Source: Pampus argenteus
Lineage: Eukaryota; Chordata; Actinopteri; Scombriformes; Stromateidae
Direction: 5' to 3'
DNA: 64,000 nucleotides
Assembly: GCA_036937835.1 (NCBI GenBank)
Contig: CM072876.1
Location: forward strand, 10,853,501-10,917,500
Shown here: piece by piece, positions 1-12,489 of the stretch
How positions within the stretch are numbered: position 1 is the first letter of the stretch
Layout: the number at the start of each line of letters is the position of its first letter
Program-made: the position numbers and the translations under genes
Notes under the pieces: model-generated
What the model was told of the DNA's origin: nothing
Databases searched by the model: none
What the model saw: only the letters and a program-made list of their open reading frames with translations

Positions 1-2061
1 TGATTTAGTGGGTCACGCTTTGATTACTAGTTATGAACTTGTTTTTTATTTTTTTTATTTTTTTCAGAGTGAATTATAACCTTTCTGTATTCTCACAGAA
101 ACAGGTTATGGGACCTGTGTTGGGTTTACAGTACCCATTAAGAATCATAGGGTGATAATCAACAACATTTTGGCAAGGCTCCCAGTGAGATGAGTCATTT
201 TTGCTCAGTCAGCAGACCTGAAGTCTTGACAGAAAGAGTCAGAGAGACAGCTGTGCATGTCAGGAGGCACGCAGCAGCGTCACATCAGAGGGGCTGTTTT
301 CTTTGTGCCGATGCTGATATAAGATCAGCTTTGTTCGGCCCATGTTATTGGATAATATGAGAAGTAGAGATAAGCTCGCCCGAGATTTCACAATGCATTT
401 CTTCAGTATATTGAAACATTTGCTGTGATACTTCGCGAGCCTCTTTGCAAGTTTTGTCTTCTGAACTTTTTTTGGGGGGGAGGGGTCAAAGAACTGTATA
501 CAGTAGAAAGTGAGAAGAGGAATAATGAAGCAAAAAGGAGTGTTTCTCATTTATTTGTGGTTGCTGTGTATTTCATATTAGGGCTAAAGATAGTAGGGGA
601 GGGTTTGGTATTTTCTGTTTTTCTATGGGATCTTTTCTCTTGGAGCCTGTTGTATTGTGACAGCTGCCCTCTGCCTGTTAGAATAACATCCCCGGGAACT
701 CACTCTTCCTCACGTGAACACAGGGGTTGCAGGCCAACGCCTTTTCCCCTGGATTGCAGTCGATTATTACAGGGAATCGTGTATATGCATGTTTATGCCT
801 GACAGTATAAAGTCATAAAAGAAAGGTTATCTTTTGTCCCAGAGACCTCTTTCCCCTCGATCGTTTGCTCCCTGAGGTCTCTCCAGTTCCGCTGCGTTTC
901 ATGGAATCCAGGGAACGCTGCTTCCTCCCAATGTTGGTGTATACTGGTCCAGGACCCAGTGGTCTGGGGGGCATGCCTCTCCTCTCAGGAAAGCCGGCGC
1001 TTGGTGAGACCACTCCACTCTGATAGCCTGCCAGAATACACACAGATCAGAGAAGAGACGACTGGGGAGAAAAAGGAGAAGAAAAGGGACCAAGACTTGC
1101 TCAAAGAGGACCAAAAGGCAACACTGATCCAGATAATTCACACACTGATTCAACCTTTGCTTACACATCTTAAGATCAAATAAAAATTATGGTTAAAAGA
1201 ACTTATGGTGGTTCTCACAACTTAGCACCACTTTTACTGCTCTGTTAGGTGAGTGGAAAGTGTACATTTGTGTCCTGCTGGTCAGGCAAGGGTTAACGCT
1301 TCAGTCGGCTCAGTAAATGCTCAGTGATAGATAAACAGGCTAGAGAGCAGTGTTTGAAGAGTGGGGAGCCCTCTGAGTCTGCAGCTTTCTCTCTTTGGCT
1401 GCGTACAAGTAAAAAAAAAAAAGTCCTCGTATCGGTAGATGTGTAGTATTTATTGTATATATTGATTGAGTCACACCATGTTAAAAACAGCTTAAGCATG
1501 TTTCAAAGTGATCTGTTTACACGGAAAAAGTCGAGTTGTTTTTCACAGAGGAGAGTTTCTGTTGTGAGCCTCTAGGCTTAGCTTGAACCGTGTGGTTTTT
1601 GTGTTTGCTGTGAAGTTAGGAGACATTTGTATTTCCACTTTTTTTTTTTTTCAGAGTAACTCAAACAAATACAAATTACAAGTGGACAAACACAGTGGTA
1701 AATTGAATAACTTTCTATAAAAACAGATCAGATTAGGTTGTTCAGTGAACTTCATACCTCGGCAGAACTTTTTTTTTTCCGTTTTCCTTTTCTTTTCTTT
1801 TCTTTTTTTTTCAGAGAAACACGAGAGGGAGAGAGAGAGAGCAGAGGAGATTGGTTCCTGTAACTGTTGTCATGCGCTGTGATTGGTGCAAGTTTAAGAA
1901 GCATGTTTCTGTTCTTCACCACAACTTGTAAGAAAAAAAAATGCATTTATCAAACACGTACAACTTCATGTGGAAAGAGGGATTGATTAACTATGTTTGA
2001 GCAGAGTGTGTTTATTGTTCAGGCCTTTCTTCCAACAGATCATTTTCTGATGATACTGACA

Positions 2062-2140
2062 CTGAGCCACCCTGGCTTAGTGGTTAAAGTGGCCGTCTCA
2101 AACCTAAAAATGAAGGTATTGAGTTTTCCCCAGGACAAAA
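2062..2140 (+). mobile_element. Degenerate tRNA-derived SINE head
   Basis: The segment reads like a tRNA 5' half with an A-box-like TGGCTTAGTGGTTAAAG, followed about 40 bases later by a decayed B-box-like GGTATTGAGTTTTCCC. The layout matches the Pol III promoter of tRNA-derived SINEs. Stem pairing for a working tRNA is absent, so it is not called as a tRNA gene. Confidence 0.4.
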
Positions 2141-2510
2141 TGTGATGATATGCAAGTGTGAGAACACACATAACATTACAAAAGGTCTAAAGTCTTAATA
2201 TTTTGTTGTGGCCAACTGTGTTAACATCAGAATGATAAAATTTAGTGTTCAGACAAGTTCAACATGCTTATCTAAAGATAGAGAAACTGGCACAAGATGT
2301 TTAGTAAGACAAAAAATGTAACTCAGTGTTTAGCAAATACAATACTACATCAATGTTTTCGCTACTTATGAATCCATGTAACTTGTGTACAACATCTTGT
2401 TTGAATGTGTATAATCCAGCTCTGGTAGCTACAAACATGCAAGAAACATGTGTAAAGTATTCTCAGCCTCAGTCACTCTGGGAAGCAGCATATATGCCTG
2501 AATCACAGAA

Positions 2511-2536
2511 ACACACACACACACACACACACACAC
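2511..2536 (+). repeat. CA array
   Basis: Thirteen AC units in the sesn1 upstream flank. Confidence 0.9.
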
Positions 2537-4139
2537 TCCTGATGTGAGTATAGCCAAGCCCCACACAGAGCAGTGCATGCACTCTGACAATAGTGTTTGG
2601 CCCGTCCGCGAGGCCGGACCCCCGAGCCTAAGCGCTTTTATGTGAAAAGGTTTGGTGTGTCGTAAGCCCTAACGCTGACCAACCTCTTCTGCAGCTTTGC
2701 TGAGCCATGGGGCTCCCAGCAGCTCTGGGAGTGCTGACTCTAGCCCTGGGAACATGTTTACTGCTGCCCTGCACCCCAGCCTGTGGCATCAGGAGAGGGA
2801 CTGAGTTGGGGTGTGGTGGGGAGGGGCGTGTGGGGAGGGGGTGCAGTGCAGTTTGCTCGATCCACACAATGAACCTGCTGAATACTGTGCGATCTAGCTA
2901 CGAGTGCTGGGGACTTGCAGTTGGTTGCCAAACTGGCCCGGGAAGGCTCTTGATTGAACTGCACAGTGACAAACTTGCTCTATCTTGTCACGTTATCACG
3001 TTTATCGTTTTTTTAAATTATGTATCCCTTCACAGTTCAATACTTCACAGATATACTAGGATGAACTGAAACAAGGATAGTATTTCACAAAAAAAATATG
3101 ACTTTTTCAAACAATCAAAACTATTGTGCATTTTTCTACCCATAAAATGGAATCTCTGTTCATTTTTGCTTGGTAAAAACATGTTATTTCGAAATCTCAC
3201 ACAGGAACACGGTGCACAGATGTCCATGTGTGCGTGTGCACCCACAAGCCAATATGTGGACGCTTTTCTAATGTGGTTGTTCGCAATCCATAGAGGAAAC
3301 AACACTTGACTTGAATATAACACTGTGAGAAAACTGTTTATCTGTTGTTTAAAAGTGGAGCAACTCTAGTACTACTCTGAATGAAATAAGGTGGATATTA
3401 TGCTGTAATATGCATGTTGTCGAACATGGGGTTTGTTTTTAAGACTTTCATCTGATATAATTCTGAGTAATTATTGACTTTCAAACAACCGTGGTGTGAT
3501 AAACCAGTTAAACACACTGTCCCAGTGAGTGTGTTATTGTCGAACCGGGATAAACAAAGCCATAAGAGCTGCCTTCCTTATCTCTGCTTCCTCCTGGCTT
3601 TTAAGGGAGTCCTTTAGCCAGGCCTGATTGGTGGAGGAATGACATTATCTGTGGTCTGATAGGCTGTGGTGCAAAACCACTAACTGAATGGCTGTTGTTG
3701 TTGCAGCCTGGTCCTGCAGCCAACCATCTCACTGTGTGGTGATGCTGATCTTTGTACAGCGGACCTTCTTCTGCAGCTCAACCATCAGTGCAGCAAGAAG
3801 CAAACAGCTAGAGCTGCCTTTAGGCTGCTTGTTGTTGTTGTTGTTATTGTTGTTGTTGTTTTCAGGCACATTACACAGATAGACACAGAGATAACACACT
3901 CGTACTCCCCTCCCTGTTTCTTGCATTCTTGTCACTCCGTATTACATAATTGATTTAGGTATTGGTTGGGCTGATTGGAGAGTAAAATCAATCACCTTGA
4001 ATTGATTGCTGTCATTATTTAGCATACAGAGTCCAATGCATAACAGTAAATTCAATCATGATTGGCACCAGTGAACAAAAGAAGGAGAGAGAGAAGTGAT
4101 GATGTTTTCTTAAAGGGGGATTGTTCTTTCAGCTCACGT

Positions 4140-4463
4140 TTAGCTGAAAGAGCCCCCCCCCCCCCTCTCACGCTTAGCGCCGCCTCCACGTCCTCTTCCC
4201 GCCGCTATTGGCTGCGCGGAGACTGTTTTCGGCAAGAGTAACCACCTGATTGGCCACTGAGCACGTCAATCAGGCGAGCGCCGTCTTATTTACCGATTGT
4301 ATGAGCGACAGAGGTCGGTATTCTGCTGTAGGGCTGCAACAGCTGACTACTGAGCACTTCACCCAGTGCCTCAAGGAACAAAGAGAAGAGGAAAGAGCCA
4401 TCCAGCAGAGCGTTTTAAATGTTTTATTCCCCTCAAATAATCAAAGTGCAGCGAGGACACGCG
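4140..4463 (+). promoter_or_regulatory. sesn1: Probable sesn1 short-isoform promoter
   Basis: This stretch precedes the first sesn1 coding exon. It is locally GC- and CpG-richer than its surroundings and holds two inverted CCAAT boxes (ATTGG at 4207-4211 and 4249-4253, 42 bp apart), the usual NF-Y arrangement of TATA-less promoters. A run of 13 C sits at 4153-4165, and a forkhead-like TTATTTAC at about 4285. No TATA box is evident. The transcription start site is inferred to lie near 4280-4400. Confidence 0.55.
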
Positions 4464-5071
4464 ATGAGGCACGCGGTTGCACCGGCTGAAAACGTGGAAA
4501 ATAATTCTTTTGCAGTGACAGATCTGCTAAAGATATGTACCCGTTGTGAACAGCTCAGCAAAAAGGTAAGAGAAATAAAAATGCTCGAGGAGCAAATTAC
4601 ACTCAGCAACACGGTATAACACAGCGTCGAGGCTTCAACCTGCTGTTAGGATTTAGAAAGATTGTGTGACACTCATGCGACTTTTTTGTCTTTGAGTAAA
4701 CAAGCTGCAGTGCAGTCTTTTGTTCGGACTTGTTTACGAGAGAGAGAGAGAGACGGAGAGACAGAGAGAGTTTGTGGTCATACGATAACAAAACATTTCT
4801 GTGTTTTAATCTTCGTTTTTCAGTTTCAAAGCAGTCGACATGGAAAAGTCATATTTAAAGGCATGTTTTGAACCTAGTGTCATTTTTGAATAATCTGCAT
4901 TTCGTGGTCATTCATTCATCCGCTTCATGGTGCGCTGCAGGACAGCAGAAAGCCTCGGTGTCCGCAAGTAGACATGTCTGGACACGAAGCAAAACAGTTG
5001 CAGGACAAAGTAGAGTCACTGTAAAGGTTTCTAAGTGTGTCTTTATTTTGCGTGATGGAAAAGGGTCGCCC

Positions 5072-5102
<31 letters not shown>

Positions 5103-7632
5103 TCGGTTTACTCTTTAGCTGTGAAAGTGTCGGGTTGTCATCATAAATTGCATTTCCTTATTTTTAATTTTTCTACTCATTTCTTCTATTTTAACAATAA
5201 TCTGTCAGATTTAATTCTGCCTGTCAGAGTGACTCAGATTTTTTTTTTTTACACTGGTGATGCAATAAAGTAACAGTTGAGGGAGGACAGTAAAAATGAG
5301 AAGTAATGATTGAAAGCAAACAACGCTAGAAACCTCTGTTTTCCTGTTGTATTAAGTGTGTTCTTCTCCCTTTTTGTCTTGCAGGACTTGGGAGTAAGAA
5401 TCCCAAGACCCCTAGGTAACGGACCAAGCAGATTTATCCCTGAAAAAGAGGTACGACACAGTCTGCACTCCTGCTACACACAAATATAAAGTTGATTTTT
5501 ATTTAATTCTTTGCTTATTTTTTTTTGTTTTTCTCTCAGATTCTTCACATCAGTAAAGTGGACACCAGGACACAGACGATATTTGAGGATGCATTTGCAG
5601 CCCTCGGTCGCCTTGACAACATTTCCCTGGTGATGGGCTTCCACCCGCAGTACCTGGAGAGTTTTCTGCGGACGCAGCACTACCTGCTTCAGATGGATGG
5701 ACCCCTGTCTTTGCACTACCGACATTACATCGGCATCATGGTACAGCCATTTTCATCCCCCGGGAAATTAAATCAAATCTTGACAATTTTGTCAAGCTCA
5801 AAAGAATCTGGCGGTTGATTAATTTTATTTATTTTTTTACTCTAATCCCGCAGGCAGCAGCTAGACACCAGTGTTCCTACTTGGTCAACCTGCATGTCAA
5901 CGACTTCCTCCAGGTCGGGGGAGATCCGAAGTGGCTCAACGGTCTGGACAAAGCCCCGCAGAAGCTGCAGCAACTTGGCGAGCTCAACAAAATCTTGGCC
6001 CACCGACCGTGGCTCCTCACCAAGGAACACATCGAGGTGAGAAGACGGGCATGATCTGGAGGGTGGACATGGACGTTAAAAGTCTTATGTAACAGGCTGA
6101 GGTCATGGGTGGGGGCTGCAGCTGTATAACTTGGAAGGTGTAGTGAGCAGAGCTGAAGGATGATAGGGATCGAGACTTGAAAAACAAGAGGAGACAGTAA
6201 ATTGGGTTGGAATGGTGAAAACATATTTTTCCACTTCCTTAAATATCATTGATGTTAAAGTCTGTATTTTTCTTCTCTTACTGAGACTCATGGTTTTTTT
6301 TTCATAATTTTTTTTCCAGTGCCTTCTGAAGGCCGAGGAACACAGCTGGTCCCTGGCTGAGCTCATTCACGCTGTGGTCCTCCTCACACACTATCACTCC
6401 CTTGCCTCGTTCACCTTCGGCTGCGGCATCATGCCCGAGATCCACTGCAACGGTGGACACACTTTCAGACCCCCCTCCCTCAGCCAGTACTGCGTCTGTG
6501 ACATCACCAATGGCAACGGTCATGCTAATCACCATGACGATCCTCTCGGCAACCATGTAAGTGGTAAAAGATGTGCAGTTAGATGAAAAAAAGAGATCCC
6601 ACAAAAGCTGGATTTGTGCATACTGTATGACTCCCCTTTTCTAAAAGTGGGTGTGTTCTGTTAATCCACAGGAGGTGTGTGGCGAGGTGGAGGTGCTGAT
6701 GGAGCGCATGAAGCAGCTGCAGGAGTGCCGTGACGATGAGGAAGCTAGCCAAGAGGAGATGGCCACTCGATTTGAGAGGGAGAAGACGGAGAGCATGCTG
6801 GTGGTCACGGCAGAGGAAGAGGAGTGTGTCCCCTCCAGAGACATCTCCAGGCACTTTGAGGACCCCACCTACGGCTACAAAGACTTCTCCAGGAGGGGGG
6901 AGCATGTGCCCACCTTCAGAGTGCAGGTAGAGATCACATACAGTCGATGAAGTGAATACTTTGCACAAAGAGGGCGGTCCTAACTTGGTTGTTTTTAAAT
7001 TCCTCAAGGACTACAGCTGGGAAGACCATGGCTTCTCTCTGGTTAACAGATTATATCCTGATGTCGGTCAGATGCTGGATGAGAAGTTTCAAATGGCCTA
7101 CAACCTGACCTACAACACTATGGCAACACACAAGGATGTAGACACCAGCATGCTGCGCAGGGCTATCTGGAACTACATCCACTGCATGTTCGGCATCAGG
7201 TCAGTCGCTGGATGTTGTAACTTTTATCTAGTAATGTGCGTTGTTATATTCAGTTAATATTATCATTTGGTGTTCCTAAGATTTGTTTTTCTTTGTGTTC
7301 TTCAGGTATGATGACTATGATTACGGGGAAATAAACCAGCTGCTCGATAGAAGCTTTAAGATCTATATCAAGACCATGGTGTGTAGTCCTGAGAAGACCA
7401 CCAAACGAATGTATGAAAGTTTCTGGAGGCAGTTTCAGCACTCCGAGAAGGTGAGGTCTTGATCTCTGCTAGTCCGAGCTATTTCTTAAATTGGTTAACT
7501 AATAGAGTGTTTAATGACTCTCTTCATCTCTCTTGTCTCCTGTAGGTCCATGTTAATTTGCTTCTTATGGAAGCGCGAATGCAAGCAGAACTGTTATACG
7601 CTCTGAGAGCGATCACCCGCTACATGACATGA
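4464..7632 (+). CDS. sesn1: Sestrin-1, complete, nine coding exons, 488 aa
   Basis: Stress-induced leucine sensor that binds GATOR2 and restrains mTORC1 in the cytosol; sestrins also have peroxide-related activity. Coding exons: 4464-4565, 5385-5450, 5540-5740, 5854-6036, 6320-6556, 6672-6926, 7009-7199, 7306-7450, 7546-7632. All introns are GT-AG and the frame stays open throughout. The protein aligns along its length with human SESN1 as I remember it, including PRPLG near residue 43 and the C-terminus RAITRYMT. By correspondence with SESN2, the redox triad is Cys130, Tyr132 and His137; the leucine pocket is Thr382, Thr385, Thr394, Arg398, Trp452 and Glu459; the GATOR2-contact Asp pair is 414/415. 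All are kept. The start at 4464 gives MRHAVAP, resembling the human short isoform (about 492 aa). An in-frame ATG at 4419 would add 15 residues. The exon for the longer human N-terminus is not seen. Confidence 0.96.
4696..4737. promoter_or_regulatory. Inverted pair of FOXO (DBE) sites in sesn1 intron 1
   Basis: GTAAACAA at 4696-4703 and TTGTTTAC at 4730-4737 are both perfect matches to the DAF-16/FOXO binding element. They face opposite ways, 26 bp apart, about 130 bp past exon 1. The second overlaps GGACTTGTTT (4726-4735), which fits the p53 half-site pattern RRRCWWGYYY. FOXO control of sestrins is known in mammals; use of these sites is inferred. Confidence 0.5.
4970..4979. promoter_or_regulatory. 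Perfect p53 half-site in sesn1 intron 1
   Basis: AGACATGTCT is a self-complementary match to RRRCWWGYYY with the favoured CATG core. Human SESN1 is a p53 target with an intronic response element, so the setting fits. No good second half-site is directly adjacent, so this is a half-site only. Confidence 0.35.
5074..5102 (+). repeat. GT array in sesn1 intron 1
   Basis: About 14 uninterrupted GT units in the long first intron of sesn1. Confidence 0.9.
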
Positions 7633-9500
7633 AGTGCTTCTGGTGTTTTTTTGTTTTTTTTTATAATTGTCTTTTTACTGTCGATGTTGTTGTTCATTAT
7701 GGGACACTTCAAGAAAAAAAAAATCAAAGGGGGGAAATTCAACAAAAATATGGAAGAAATGTGAGAAGTCCTGGGTTGTGATGACACTTGTCCTGGTGTT
7801 GGATGGATGTTGAGAAGAGGATCAGAACAAAATGAAAGCAAGAAAAAAAACAGTAAGAACTGTTGAAGCAAAGTCATCTCAAACAACAAGTGGATACACA
7901 AACTGTGTTCGTGTTGCATGCAGTGCCAAAACTGACCAAGAGAGGGCAGCCTGCAGCAAACTCCTGTTCTCCTGAGGGGGTGGGGGGTGGGTTTGTGCCT
8001 GGCCGGAGAGCCGACATCGGAGGCATCCAGGACGACGTTTCAGTATTCCAGTGTGCAACACATTAGTTGTCTCTGTCTTCTGGTAGAGTGAAGACCGATA
8101 AAAAAAATCCCCAGTAAGCTGTGCAGCCAGAAACAGTCTGCACTTTGATTCTGTCATCACTGTTTCTTTAATATCTTTTTATTTCATTTTGTATCAAGAG
8201 GTGGTTGTGGTGGTTGTTGTTGTTGTTGTTGCTGTTAGTGGTAACTGGAGATGGAAGCATTATTTTGGGCAGTGTTTTTAACGTGTGCCTGAGCTATCCA
8301 GCACAGTGTGCATACGTGCTGATGCTGTTGCTCCCATATTGTATTCAGCAGGGTCATATTGATCCCCAAATCACCATCCCAACCCCATTATATCCCCTTA
8401 AACCCCTATCTGTTAGAAATCCACTGCATTACACCCCACTCCCCCTTTTCCCTATCCCGAATCTCAAATGTCAATGTAAGCTAATCCAAGGTGTGTCTGT
8501 GTGTATGTCTGTGTGTGTGTGTAAAGAAACTCAAACAACACTGTCTGAGCCCTTTTTGAGTTTAACTGTACCCATATGGATGAGTGTTGTGTTCATGATG
8601 ACTCAGTGTGTGTGTGTGTTACACAGAAATGATGGGGAGAGAGAGAGAGAGTGAGAGGAAAAAAAAGTACGTCTTTGAATTTCATGTCATTTGAAAAAAA
8701 AAAAAATAGCGAGGCACTTTGAAGGAATGACTTCTTGCTTCTGCTGTAGCTCTGTTATTGTGAGATAACTGTTTATCATTTTGTTAATGATGATGATCGA
8801 TGATGTCTTTATTTTTCTGGTAATCGAGGGGGGAAAAGAGAAAAAAGCTAATCAAAAAGAAAGTTAGAAATCAGGTTTTCCAGGAGGGATTTGCTTCCGG
8901 TTGCCCTAACCACACCTATCTTGTCTTCCGCTTATCCCAGCTGCCTGGTTGCCCTCACACTTTCAAAGCTTTGGATTGTGAATTTTACCAGTAAATGAAT
9001 ACCTCTTCTGTTTCTCTATAAAACATATAAGAAGTGCTCTTTGGTGAGCAGAGACTCTTTCTGGGCTGCCGTGTTCCCATTGCTAGGGGACTGTGCTGGC
9101 CCAAACGGGGCCGACTGCGGTCGACAGCTGTCGAACGCAAGAGGTTGTAGCTGTGCTTATTTTCCCACTGGGGAAGTCTAACTAGTGCAAAAGCAGCTTT
9201 TTTTCTTTGATCAGAGGTTTGAGTCCTCTGCTGTTTTTGTTTTGTTTTTTATTTTTTTTTTGTTTACTAAAACCGGTAAAGTAATGCATTCTTCTGAAGG
9301 TGGATTGAGAGAATTGGATAGATGAATGAGTGAGGCGGAGGAGGAGAGTGATGATGATGATGATAAAGGAATGGTACATTTGGAAGTGGTTTGAGAGGAA
9401 GTGGAGTTTTTTTTTTTCAAACTTCTGACTGATGTCAGTTACTGACACTTTTTATATGAAAAAGCTGAAAAAAAATAAACTATGATATTGAATTGTTGTG
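7633..9500 (+). other. sesn1: sesn1 3' UTR
   Basis: The stretch follows the sesn1 stop codon and holds no conserved reading frame. A canonical AATAAA at 9474-9479 is a good candidate 3' end. A second plus-strand AATAAA at 10515-10520 could support a longer form. The 149-codon frame at 8205-8654 is low-complexity (TTG and GT runs) and not credible as protein. Confidence 0.55.
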
Positions 9501-10514
9501 TATCATTCGTAGTTTTCTTCTAAACCATTTGATTTCATTACTTCTTCAGAGATAGTAGGTGTCGCGGAAAGTCGCCTACACAATTCAGAAATCAAACAAT
9601 CACAGCACAAGTGTCACCATCAGCACTTTCCACTTGCACAAGTATAGGAATTTGAATGGTCCATGACAATTGGTAAGCATATATAAGTGCTGTTATGCAA
9701 ACAATGACTCATGAAAACACATGGGGTGTTTTATTCTTTATGTTCCAAAGTACACTCAGCTCTTTGAAGTTGGCGTCAACAGCTGATCTCAGGGGAATAG
9801 TTCAGTTTATCATCAGTATAGACCGGGGCGTGACTTTTATTATACTGTAATAAGCTTGAGAACTCTGTGACTCACTGGGAACCAGGTAACAGTTCCTGTG
9901 GTGCGGTTAAGGTCAAAGTTTCTCCTTCTTGGGAAAACACTTTGCACCTGACCAACATTTGGATTGAGATGAGCGGGATTCATAGTAGGACGTCTTACCT
10001 CTCTCACTTGTTTGCCTCCGCGTCACACCTCACTGGAAGAAATCTCATTTCCCTGATGAGGCTGGTAATCTGAACTTCAGGGTGTTTTCCGTAGAGGCCA
10101 CTGAGGCCTGTCTGTCAATCACCAGCAGAAACGCAGTGTTATCCCCACTGACCAGACTGCCTTCACATTTCAGCGGCTTTCCCTGACAATTTATGGAATA
10201 GGAAACTTTTGTTAAGCAACCTTAATATCAGCCAGCCAACTGTCATTCATATCAACCTGAGAAATGCTTTGTAGAGAACAATGTTTGTTATTAGCTCTGG
10301 CTAATGAGTTGTTTAAGAGTTTTTGAAACATCAGCTTGTCTTGTGGTTGTTTTAAGGTCACTATTGTGTGGAAACTGGGGGAACTGACACCAGGGGGTTT
10401 TACATTGTGCCGTTTCTGATTTGTTTTGATGTAACAACGATGTGATTTGAAATGCTGTACTTTAGGCTACTTGGTGTAACTTGTAAGCACTGCCTGGCCC
10501 CATATCTGTGTAAT

Positions 10515-10571
10515 AATAAAAAAGGCTTAAGAAGCAAAATGTTTCCCCTCTTTCTTCTGCTATGATTTATT
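10515..10571. terminator. Facing poly(A) signals between sesn1 and armc2
   Basis: AATAAA on the plus strand at 10515-10520 and AATAAA on the minus strand (TTTATT on plus) at 10566-10571 point towards each other 45 bp apart. The minus-strand signal is a good candidate for the armc2 3' end, about 750 bp past its stop. The plus-strand one could serve a long sesn1 transcript. Position and orientation are seen; use is inferred. Confidence 0.45.
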
Positions 10572-11319
10572 ACATACAAGTTCCAATGTCACACGATCCA
10601 CAATACAACATTTGTTTATGAGGTAAAATCCAGACCACATTATCATAAAAATACCTTTACAACACAGTGTACTTACAAAACAGATCAAGTCTATTATATA
10701 AATGTGCAAAGTGCTTGACTTAAAATATCCCTGAACATATAAAGATACTTAGAAATTAAGGCAAAGAAAGGAACATGAAGGATGAAAAATAAATAAAGGA
10801 AAAGTTTTTAATCATTAGATGTGGTTTTGAAGATTCAGTCTACTCGTAATATCTTGTATAATTACCTCTATCAGCCATCACCCCAAGCCTGCAAATTAGC
10901 TTCAATGCTGCACAGTGTGGATGCTAGTAGTGTATATGATTTACATTATTTTTATTTTGTCCAGATTTTTTTCTTTAATTCCTCAGCCAACTCTATCTTT
11001 CAAACGTTTACTCTTTTATCCCAGATGCTGTTGCTTATTGTTCATGAAGAACAGTATATGTAGACAGCTTACATTTACAGTATTTAATGATGACTGTTTA
11101 GAACATACTTGATCAACTGACTCAAATTCATTTGACCGAAGCCGCTCGCTCCACAACACTACTATAAACCTTTACAGTCATCTATAAAACTCATATGTGA
11201 TCAGTGTTTGATACTCAAAAGATGGATGTTAGCTTTTTTGGGATATTCAAGACAGTTGTTCTTTCTTAAATCCTAAGATTTCTGTCACAATGAAAATCTT
11301 AACTTTATGTCCCAGTGTG

Positions 11320-12445
11320 TCAGGCTGTGGGGTCCAGAGGCTGGAGAGTCTTTATCAGTTTTTGAGCTATTGGGAGGAACTCTAATTCCCAGTATGACCT
11401 GTGGAAGTCCCTTGCATCTGCTTCTGTCCACTTCAGAGCATCTTCTTCATCTAAGGAATAGATTGAGGAGTGGACAGACGTGTGAGGTTTTTCAGTGACA
11501 AGTTTTATGTTCAGAAAGTTCCCAGATGTATATCATGTTTGTGATAGTGTGAACATGCATGTTTCTCCCTTCCCCCCCGAGGGTCACTGATGTGAATGAA
11601 AGCATGTTCTTTCCAGCGTGTCTCCCTCCCTTGTTATGTAAGGATTAGTAATAATAACGCTCTGAACAAACCTGAGTATGCGGTGAGAATCTCCAGCAGT
11701 GACTCTCTCTCATGAGTGTCCAGCAGCTTCTCTGTGCCGCCACCAACCATGTTCCACAAGGCCCGACAAACCTGGCCTGCCAGCTGCCAATCACCTGCTC
11801 CGAAGTCTTTCAGACAGTCTGCCAGCCTGGTCACACACACACACACACACACACACACGAACACACATCATATGACTACAGGGAGAGGGATTCACATGAC
11901 CAGCAGGTTTGTGGGTATTAGCTCCACTTCATTGGGTGTACATCTGAAAAAAGGCTGTGAATGTGTGTGTGTGTGTGTGTGAAAGTAAAAAACCAGTTTG
12001 TTGTTCAAGCAATGTTATAAGTTAGTAGGATGTGTTACAGACAGGAAAGAAATCCACACAAATTATTCCGTGTCCAGTTTCTGTTGCAAAGAGGATGCTG
12101 CCTTTTCCAAAAACTCAGCTCATTAATTTTTTTCATGCTGAGAGTTAGATGAGATTGATGTAACTCTTACATCTGTATGCAAACTATAGATACGCTTATC
12201 ATAGCATAAAGACTGAGGCAGAACAGCTAGTCTGGTTCTGTCCAAAGATAACAGTCTCCCACAAAATCATTGTATATTTATCGATAGTCATTTTTAAATA
12301 TCATGTTGCTTATTGTTGGACAAAGCAAAGCTAGCTCCGTTTCCAGTCTTTATGCTAAGCTAAGATAATTGTCTCCTAGCTCATCATATTTGGTATTTAG
12401 TGGAAAGTATATGAATTGTCTGTCAGATACAGTACACAGACATGT

Positions 12446-12489
<44 letters not shown>

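Larger units (their letters stand above)
1..4139. other. Upstream flank of sesn1, no supported gene
   Basis: Only short chance frames are present; none resembles the longer human SESN1 N-terminal exons. It contains a tRNA-like SINE fragment (2062-2140), a CA array (2511-2536), a TTG array (about 3829-3860) and a p53-type half-site at 2750-2759 overlapped by a TGTTTAC forkhead core. It may be intergenic, or part of a long first intron if an upstream sesn1 promoter exists. Confidence 0.5.

Noticed and set aside
2062..2140. Functional tRNA gene
   Set aside because: A-box-like sequence is present but the B box is decayed and the cloverleaf stems do not pair; kept as a SINE fragment.
8205..8654. 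149-codon plus-strand frame after sesn1
   Set aside because: Starts in a TTG run and passes through GT repeats in the sesn1 3' UTR; no conserved features.
9205..9230. B-box-like GGTTTGAGTCCT suggesting a tRNA gene
   Set aside because: No A box at the right distance and no acceptor-stem pairing.
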